Assembly (NCBI GenBank): GCA_009845505.1
Contig: VXZL01000407.1
Coordinates: 1 to 11,289 of the forward strand
Direction of reading: 5' to 3'
Length of the DNA: 11,289 nucleotides
Source of the DNA: Candidatus Poribacteria bacterium
GTDB lineage: Bacteria > Poribacteria > WGA-4E > WGA-3G
A program made the position numbers and the translations under genes. The first letter of the stretch is position 1, and each line of letters starts with the position of its first letter. Under the pieces are notes generated by a model, which had not been told where the DNA came from, searched no databases, and saw only the letters and a list, made by a program, of their open reading frames with translations. Shown in pieces: positions 7,101 through 11,289 of this stretch.

Positions 7101-7104
7101 GTGA
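7091..7104 (+). promoter_or_regulatory. 7101-gene start region: two-codon mini-ORF overlapping a GTG start
   Basis: AAGGG (7091-7095) abuts ATG (7096-7098), then TGG and TGA (7102-7104), whose TGA overlaps GTG (7101-7103) as GTGA. This is the third instance of the layout and helps fix the start of the gene. Confidence 0.5.
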
Positions 7105-7769
7105 GCATTACAAAAGAAGAATTTTTAAAATACTACGATTCAGCAACTTATTCAGCTAAATTACGGGATCCAAGGTCGGGTCCTAATTTGGCTGTTATAA
7201 ATACTGCCCGTATTAATGACGCTGTTCCGTATGGACAGAACGTTTATGCGATCGCCCTGGATCTCTTAGTTGATAGGCGTGCTGCGAGTTTGGTGAGACA
7301 TGAGGTATTTTGTCGGGCTATCACACAGACTTATAATTTCTCTGTAGCCGATGTTTGGGAGGGGAACGCATGTTGGGAAGGGCTTCAAAACTTGACGATA
7401 GCTGTCACGCTTGATGTTCTGTGTCTCCCTGAAGCAAACAACCCACTCTCGCGTCCTGTGATTGGCGGCATGCAGTTAATTGACAAAATAAACTGTAAAT
7501 GGTGGGGAATGCTGGCACTTACCTTGCGCCTTAGCGGTTTGCTTGAACTTCAGGTGGGGTGTCTTGCTGTTATAAAAACACCTATCCAGGAGATAGCGAA
7601 TCGGCTCTCCAAGGCGGAATCGGAAATTGAACTGTTGTACCAAGCAACGATCAGTGAAATAAATGATGCCATCAACCGTTGGGTTCAAACAGAGACAGCA
7701 GCAGCAAATGCACATCTGGCAGAAGTCGCGGAGCTGACGGAACACTACGCTTACGGGGGCGGGCTATGA
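7101..7769 (+). CDS. Conserved-looking hypothetical protein with C-terminal coiled coil
   Basis: I do not recognise a known family. From the GTG at 7101 the protein has 222 residues. The N-terminal 140 residues are mixed, with scattered Cys and Trp (FCRAIT, NACWEG, NCKWWG). A moderately hydrophobic stretch at about 134-158 could be a buried helix or a membrane contact. The C-terminal 60 residues (from about 160) are strongly helical and coiled-coil-like, rich in Ala, Glu and Leu. Upstream in-frame starts exist at 7056 (TTG), 7062 (ATG) and 7098 (GTG). I prefer 7101 because AAGGG (7091-7095) is 5 bases upstream, the earlier starts fall in a hairpin of the 5' leader with no ribosome binding site, and the same ATG-NNN-TGA start layout is found at two other genes here. 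The stop overlaps the next gene's ATG, so the two products probably work together. A strong promoter lies upstream. Confidence 0.7.
   Translation: MSITKEEFLKYYDSATYSAKLRDPRSGPNLAVINTARINDAVPYGQNVYAIALDLLVDRRAASLVRHEVFCRAITQTYNFSVADVWEGNACWEGLQNLTIAVTLDVLCLPEANNPLSRPVIGGMQLIDKINCKWWGMLALTLRLSGLLELQVGCLAVIKTPIQEIANRLSKAESEIELLYQATISEINDAINRWVQTETAAANAHLAEVAELTEHYAYGGGL
7513..7527 (+). promoter_or_regulatory. Sigma54-type -24/-12 sequence inside a coding region
   Basis: TGGCAC (7513-7518), five bases, then TTGC (7524-7527) matches the sigma54 consensus with the required spacing between GG and GC. It lies within the 7101 gene, about 240 bp before the Gfo/Idh/MocA-like gene and 1.4 kb before the sigma54 activator gene, in the same orientation. 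It could start an internal transcript that the activator controls. It could also be a chance product of Leu/Ala codons (LALTLR). Confidence 0.35.
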
Positions 7770-8911
7770 GAATTGGTGTTGTTTACTCTGGCGAACAGAT
7801 ACAACCATGGATTTTTCAAGGTTTATACCCTATTCAATTGCGTGTGAGCTGCGTTGCCGATTCCAGTGTTGCCCCTGAGAACCGTGCCCGTGTTGAGGCA
7901 TTTGCGTCATTTTTTGAATGTGATTTCTTCACGGCGCCTGAAGAGATGTTTAACACCACAGCTCCGAAACTGGACGGTGTGATCATCGTCTCAGAGGAAA
8001 CAGCAAGGGTGCCGCGCCTTCAACTCATTGAATCAGCACTTGCTGCGGGTATCCATGTCTTGTCCCCATCCCCTCTGAATTCTTTGGAAGACGGTATCCG
8101 TGTTGCTGCGGTAGCTGAAAAATACAAGAGACTCGTTATGACAGGTACGCGGTTCATATTTGGCAGATGCGTTCAGGAAATTTTACGTATAATCAGTGAA
8201 CCAACGTTTGGCGAAATACAAGACATGCGATTTTTACTGGGTACCGGACGCGTCCCGTATCTAAACGACTTATTGAAATTTGGGGACTCACATTTCCAAA
8301 TTGCCTTTGCGATTGTCCGACGGCTTTTTGCGGAACATGAGATACTACCTGAGGAGATCATAGGAATGGCTGCGGGAAATGGGGCACCCAATGTGACCTG
8401 CGCCGTGAGATTCCCGCATGGGGCCCTTTGTACATTTTGTCAAACCTCCAACCGCCAATGGGGAAATGATGCGTACCACAAAATCGAGATTACTGGAGAA
8501 GCCTCTTATATATGGAGCGATCTGCAGACATGGAGGCGTTTCTCAAGTGAGAATACTTTCAGGATGGGTGGCGGGGATGAGGAGATCTCGGCGAATGTAC
8601 ACGGAGCGTCTGGTCAACTTCAGGAGTTTTGCTCAGCTATCCAAGGGAATCGTGAACCTTATGCAGGCACGCTCCGGAGCCTTTTGCCAACATTATGGCT
8701 TCGAGAGATGTTCCAAGCCTGTATTGAAAAAGGGCAACCAAGTTTGAAAATGCGTGAGATGTATGCGGATTTAGATGAGGAGATTCAACGTCTGGAATCC
8801 AAACGCGATGTTAACTCACCAGACAAGAAGCACCAACTTGAGAAGGCACTCCTTTTAGGTAAAAGAGGCAATTTTTCACAGGCGCTCATAGCGTATCGCG
8901 AAACTTTGTAA
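7766..8911 (+). CDS. Gfo/Idh/MocA-like protein, probably catalytically inactive
   Basis: The 381-residue protein has the layout of Gfo/Idh/MocA NAD(P)-dependent sugar or inositol dehydrogenases: a Rossmann N-terminal domain (about 1-122) and an alpha/beta C-terminal domain (about 123-325). The key residues are degraded. The dinucleotide loop reads RIGVVYSGEQI and keeps only one of the three glycines. The EKP motif in the usual HVLCEKPLA context is HVLSPSPLN (97-105), with Ser102 in the place of the catalytic Lys. His176 in the later DSHFQIA motif is kept. The tail (about 330-381) is an added charged helix and a TPR-like unit, EKALLLGKRGNFSQALIAY. The start is ATG 7766, which overlaps the previous stop by ATGA; an in-frame ATG at 7679 falls deep inside the previous gene and is rejected. 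It may act as a ligand sensor or scaffold; this is inference. Confidence 0.85.
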   Translation: MRIGVVYSGEQIQPWIFQGLYPIQLRVSCVADSSVAPENRARVEAFASFFECDFFTAPEEMFNTTAPKLDGVIIVSEETARVPRLQLIESALAAGIHVLSPSPLNSLEDGIRVAAVAEKYKRLVMTGTRFIFGRCVQEILRIISEPTFGEIQDMRFLLGTGRVPYLNDLLKFGDSHFQIAFAIVRRLFAEHEILPEEIIGMAAGNGAPNVTCAVRFPHGALCTFCQTSNRQWGNDAYHKIEITGEASYIWSDLQTWRRFSSENTFRMGGGDEEISANVHGASGQLQEFCSAIQGNREPYAGTLRSLLPTLWLREMFQACIEKGQPSLKMREMYADLDEEIQRLESKRDVNSPDKKHQLEKALLLGKRGNFSQALIAYRETL

Positions 8912-8953
8912 CTTCGCCTCCCATCCTATCAAAGAAGTGATTTCTGCAACCCT

Positions 8954-8973
8954 TAATGCTTATTGAAGCGTTA
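8954..8973 (+). repeat. Hairpin covering the first ATG of the sigma54 activator
   Basis: TAATGCTT (8954-8961) and AAGCGTTA (8966-8973) pair over 8 bp (one G-U) around ATTG. The right arm ends on the A of the ATG at 8973. It could block that start, act as an operator for autoregulation, or indicate that translation starts at ATG 8997. It lies in the 61-bp gap after the oxidoreductase-like gene and has no U-run. Confidence 0.45.
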
Positions 8974-10085
8974 TGCATCAAGAAAGTAACGATAAAATGA
9001 ATCAGAAAACTGCAACGCAGACACACAACGTTGCTCGGAATATCATCTCCGAATCTGCTCAGATGCAAGCAGTCTTCCGATATGTTAAACGCGTTGCTCC
9101 TACAAAAGCGACTGTCCTCATCACAGGCGAAACCGGGGTTGGTAAAGAAATCGTTGCACAAGCGATTCATGAGAGTAGCCAGCGTAGAAACCGCCCCTTT
9201 AAAATAGTGAACTGTGGTGCGATTCCTACAGAACTCATTGATAGCGAACTCTTCGGACACGAAAAGGGCGCTTTTACGAGTGCGATAAACGAGCATCGCG
9301 GTGTTTTTGAACAGGCGGATGGGGGAACATTGGTTTTGGATGAGGTGGGTGAAATGCCTTTTGAAGCACAAGTGAAACTTCTCCGTGTGCTGGAAAAGCA
9401 GGAATTCACGCGGGTTGGTGGAGAGGACGTTATCAAAGTGGATGTCCGTGTGATAGCAGCGACGAACATTAACCTTAAAACTGCAGTGAATAAAAAAAGA
9501 TTTAGAGAAGATCTCTACTATCGCTTGAACCTCTTTCGTATCCAAATTCCACCCCTCCGCAATCGCCGTTCGGATATCGCGCCGCTGGCGTTCAATTTTG
9601 TGTCGCAATTAAACGAACAATATAACAAATCAATTACCTGTATAACGCCAGAAACAGTGAACTATCTCCAGACTGTCGACTGGTACGGTAATGCTCGCGA
9701 GCTTAGGAATGTAATAGAAACCGCGGTTATCTTAACAGATGATGAAGAGCTAAAAAAAGAAACTGTTGAGACGGCAGTAGAAAATTTAAATGAAGTAGAT
9801 GAAAACTTCCACAGAAGTTCGGCGGCACTCAGAGATTTAGCCGCCGTTGAGATGGAGAATTTAGCAGAACCCAACGGAGCCGCCCACCCAACAGATGGAA
9901 ACGCCAGAGATAAACTCTGGGAATTAGTACAAGATGGAACAATGTCGGAGATAACTGCTTATATTACCCTGATGAGATATGAGTCCGAAATTCCACATTC
10001 TACGAAACAGTCTATTGCCAAGCGTCTCCACATATCTGTGCCTACCTTGGATAAGTATTGCGCCTTGGCTGAGAAAGATAGTTAG
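8973..10085 (+). CDS. Free-standing sigma54-dependent transcriptional activator (AAA+)
   Basis: This is a bacterial enhancer-binding protein that would use ATP hydrolysis to remodel RNA polymerase bearing sigma54. The 370 residues have no receiver or other N-terminal sensor domain, as in PspF. The AAA+ domain (about 22-250) shows Walker A GETGVGKE (52-59), Walker B TLVLDEVGEMP (119-129), sensor I VIAATN, the arginine-finger region FREDLYYRLNLF (177-188) and WYGNARELRN (237-246; usually WPGNVRELRN). The sigma54-contact loop is GAFTSA (99-104) in place of GAFTGA. A variable linker leads to a Fis-like helix-turn-helix at about 340-365. The ATG at 8973 sits at the end of a hairpin; ATG 8997 (M9) is a possible true start, and neither has a strong ribosome binding site. 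The stop is one base before the right end of the tnpB element, but the DNA-binding domain looks complete. It may be controlled by the upstream two proteins. Confidence 0.92.
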   Translation: MHQESNDKMNQKTATQTHNVARNIISESAQMQAVFRYVKRVAPTKATVLITGETGVGKEIVAQAIHESSQRRNRPFKIVNCGAIPTELIDSELFGHEKGAFTSAINEHRGVFEQADGGTLVLDEVGEMPFEAQVKLLRVLEKQEFTRVGGEDVIKVDVRVIAATNINLKTAVNKKRFREDLYYRLNLFRIQIPPLRNRRSDIAPLAFNFVSQLNEQYNKSITCITPETVNYLQTVDWYGNARELRNVIETAVILTDDEELKKETVETAVENLNEVDENFHRSSAALRDLAAVEMENLAEPNGAAHPTDGNARDKLWELVQDGTMSEITAYITLMRYESEIPHSTKQSIAKRLHISVPTLDKYCALAEKDS

Positions 10086-10240
10086 CGTGATACTCACAAC
10101 GCCTAAAGGCGTGTGCTTCTTGCTTCGTCGTCCACAGCCTCCAAATAGAGGACTTACACGGACTCCACAAGCGTTTTACGTCTCGGTGTATCCCACCGCG
10201 ACCTGTTTTAAGTTAATGGCTGCGTTAACATCTCGGTCTA
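10066..10240 (-). ncRNA. Predicted omega/reRNA of the tnpB element with flanking guide
   Basis: TnpB partners are guided by an RNA that overlaps the 3' end of tnpB, runs through the right end and finishes in about 16-20 bases of flanking DNA. Here the scaffold would run on the minus strand from inside the tnpB 3' end, through the right-end hairpin (10095-10115) to about 10087. The guide would follow as the reverse complement of bases about 10066-10085, reading CTAACTATCTTTCTC. The 5' limit is a guess from the usual 150-250 base length. The guide therefore matches the last codons of the sigma54 activator gene, which is the element's own insertion flank. The position is inferred from the known layout of IS605 elements. 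Confidence 0.45.
10095..10115 (-). repeat. IS605-type right-end hairpin
   Basis: An imperfect inverted repeat has arms CAC-A-ACGCC and GGCGT-GTG around the loop TAAA (plus-strand reading): eight base pairs with one bulged A at 98 or 99. On the minus strand it reads GAAGC upstream, then stem-loop, then AGTATCAC. This is the subterminal structure of IS200/IS605 right ends, recognised as single-stranded DNA during transposition, and also the last stem of the omega RNA scaffold. Confidence 0.75.
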
Positions 10241-11261
10241 TAGACGTTCCGCAGTGGCTACAACGATAGGTTCTCTCCGAAAGTGTTAAGTCCATTTTCT
10301 TGTGTCCGCAGTTACTGCAGTTTTTAGAACTGGCGAAAAACCTATCTGCCTGCACAATCGGAATGCCAAGCGTTTCCGCTTTGGTCTTAAGTTTCTCAAG
10401 AAAGCCACCTAACGCTGCGTCTGATAACGCCTTCGCAAGTTTTCGGTTGTTGAGAAGGTTGGTAACTTGTAGCGTCTCAATACCGATACGACTTGCTTTT
10501 GAGACGATCTCTGTCGTTGCCTTATGGTGAGCGTCGCGTCGGATACAAGCAATTCGGTAATGTAGGCGTTCTACAATGTGCTTTTGCTTATACCAGTTTT
10601 GAGAGAGAAACTTTTTACGACTTAACTTGCGTTGCTCACGCGCTAACTTTCGCTCATAGCGTTTTAGGGGTTTCGGGTTCTCGTATTTCGTGCCATCATC
10701 AAGGGTTGCTAAAGTGTGGATACCTACGTCTATGCCGATTGTGGGGTGCGTTGATATGTCAACGACTTCGGTGTTCTCCACTTCTACGGATACAGACGCA
10801 AACCAACGGTGTGCAGTCCTTGAGATGGTAACAGATACGATTTTACCAACAAACCTTAATTCTTGGAAAGTGCGTATCCAACCGATTTTGGGTAACTTGA
10901 TACGTTTGCCAAGAAACTTAACAGATTGTTCGTCTGTTTGATAGGAATGTTTACAACCGCGCTTTTTAAACTTTGGAAACTTCGTACGTTTTGCTAACCA
11001 GTTCTCAACCGCTTTGCCAAGATGATCAATTGCGTATTTGGCAGCACGTTGATCTTGTGCGTGTGTCCAATGAATAGCTTTCTTTTTCTCATTAAATTGG
11101 TTCGCAAGCCTATTTTTTGATAAAAAGGTATCCGATGCAAGTGCTACTTTAAAATCAGACAAGGCAGCATTATAGGCAAACTTCGCATAACCGCACTGTT
11201 GATAGAACCACGCAATTTGATCGCGATTTGGGCGGAAGGTTATTTTATGTGTCTTTATCAT
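10176..11261 (-). CDS. tnpB: TnpB, RNA-guided endonuclease of IS200/IS605 family
   Basis: TnpB proteins are RNA-guided DNA nucleases encoded by IS200/IS605-type elements and are the ancestors of Cas12. The 361-residue protein is full length, beginning MIKTHKITFRPNRDQIAW, typical of the family. RuvC-I Asp178 is in IGIDVGIHTLATLDDG. RuvC-II Glu262 is in RIGIETLQVTNL. RuvC-III Asp344 is in DRDVNAAINL. The zinc finger uses Cys315, Cys318, Cys334 and Cys337 (CSNCG and CSHCG). All catalytic and zinc residues are present, so it is probably active. No tnpA transposase is visible, so it is the IS1341 arrangement, mobilised in trans if at all; the window ends only 28 bp upstream of its ATG. It converges on the sigma54 activator. 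The ATG at 11261 lacks a clear ribosome binding site, which is common for tnpB. Confidence 0.95.
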   Translation of the reverse strand: MIKTHKITFRPNRDQIAWFYQQCGYAKFAYNAALSDFKVALASDTFLSKNRLANQFNEKKKAIHWTHAQDQRAAKYAIDHLGKAVENWLAKRTKFPKFKKRGCKHSYQTDEQSVKFLGKRIKLPKIGWIRTFQELRFVGKIVSVTISRTAHRWFASVSVEVENTEVVDISTHPTIGIDVGIHTLATLDDGTKYENPKPLKRYERKLAREQRKLSRKKFLSQNWYKQKHIVERLHYRIACIRRDAHHKATTEIVSKASRIGIETLQVTNLLNNRKLAKALSDAALGGFLEKLKTKAETLGIPIVQADRFFASSKNCSNCGHKKMDLTLSERTYRCSHCGTSIDRDVNAAINLKQVAVGYTET

Positions 11262-11289
11262 GGGGTATCACATATCACACTTTTAACCC
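11262..11289 (-). other. Left-end region of the tnpB element
   Basis: These 28 bases upstream of the tnpB ATG read, on the minus strand, GTGTGATATGTGATAC followed by CCCC, with the repeat GTGATA occurring twice in tandem. GTATCAC (plus strand, 11265-11271) is the inverse of GTGATAC at the right end (10087-10093). Part or all of the left end is here, but the target-adjacent motif that normally borders it could not be placed before the window ends. Confidence 0.4.

Larger units (their letters stand above)
10086..11289 (-). mobile_element. IS1341-like (tnpB-only) element of the IS200/IS605 family
   Basis: The element consists of tnpB plus short flanks. The right end, which lies downstream of tnpB at the low-coordinate side, contains a hairpin whose minus-strand context is GAAGC, stem CACACGCC, loop TTTA, stem GGCGTTGTG, then AGTATCAC. 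This is the characteristic form of IS1341/IS605 right ends. The left end lies upstream of tnpB; it starts somewhere in or beyond 11262-11289 and may be cut by the window edge. GTGATAC at 10087-10093 and GTATCAC at 11265-11271 are exact inverted copies near the two ends. The right boundary is put at 10086-10088 by analogy and is uncertain by a few bases. The element seems to have inserted directly behind the stop codon of the sigma54 activator. Confidence 0.8.

Noticed and set aside
7679..7765. Upstream in-frame ATG extending the Gfo/Idh/MocA-like gene by 29 codons
   Set aside because: The extension overlaps the coiled-coil end of the previous gene in another frame, is rich in Ser, Arg and Gly without a fold, and the family normally begins at MRIGV. 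The ATGA overlap at 7766 is the typical coupled start.
8886..9608. Long open frame of 240 codons on the minus strand opposite the sigma54 activator
   Set aside because: It is fully antisense to a gene with all AAA+ motifs, has the Cys/Phe/His-rich composition of a shadow frame and no recognisable domain.
1..11289. CRISPR array, tRNA or rRNA genes
   Set aside because: No regularly spaced direct repeats, no cloverleaf with the T-loop consensus and no conserved rRNA segments were seen.

Overview
This window looks like chromosomal DNA of an uncultured, diderm (Gram-negative-type) bacterium of moderate GC content. A lipoprotein signal and a predicted outer-membrane beta-barrel protein support a double membrane. 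The PKD-like lipoprotein, a Gfo/Idh/MocA-type protein and an IS1341-style tnpB would fit a lineage such as Candidatus Poribacteria or a related candidate phylum. That assignment is an impression from gene style, not proven by the sequence.

Left part (1-3884, all + strand): the 3' part of an OmpR/PhoB-type response regulator, then a CorA-type Mg2+/Co2+ transporter that starts at TTG. Three cell-envelope genes follow: a PKD-like lipoprotein (GTG start), a small membrane protein of unknown function (GTG start) and a probable outer-membrane beta-barrel protein. Middle part (3985-6968): three consecutive MscS-family channel genes. The first two are equal-length paralogues joined by an ATGA overlap. 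The third is a larger, more canonical MscS. Together with CorA this makes the left two thirds an ion/osmotic and envelope region.

Right part (6986-10085): a strong sigma70-type promoter (TTGTCT, 17 bp, extended -10 TATAAT) starts a new unit. It holds an unrecognised protein, a Gfo/Idh/MocA-like protein that has lost the NAD-binding glycines and the EKP lysine, and a free-standing sigma54 AAA+ activator with a GAFTSA loop in place of GAFTGA. The first two overlap by ATGA. A near-perfect sigma54 -24/-12 sequence lies inside the first gene. This looks like a small sensing/regulatory cassette built on a non-catalytic oxidoreductase fold; its function is unknown.

Right edge (10086-11289, - strand): an IS200/IS605-type element of the IS1341 form (tnpB without a visible tnpA), convergent with the sigma54 activator. 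The tnpB is intact, with RuvC residues and a zinc finger. Its right end carries the typical hairpin, from which an omega/reRNA is predicted. The guide of that RNA would be the last codons of the sigma54 activator gene.

The most unusual recurring pattern is at translation starts. Three genes with non-AUG starts (corA, the lipoprotein, the 7101 gene) share a two-codon ATG-NNN-TGA mini-ORF directly after the Shine-Dalgarno. Its TGA overlaps the real TTG or GTG start as NTGA.
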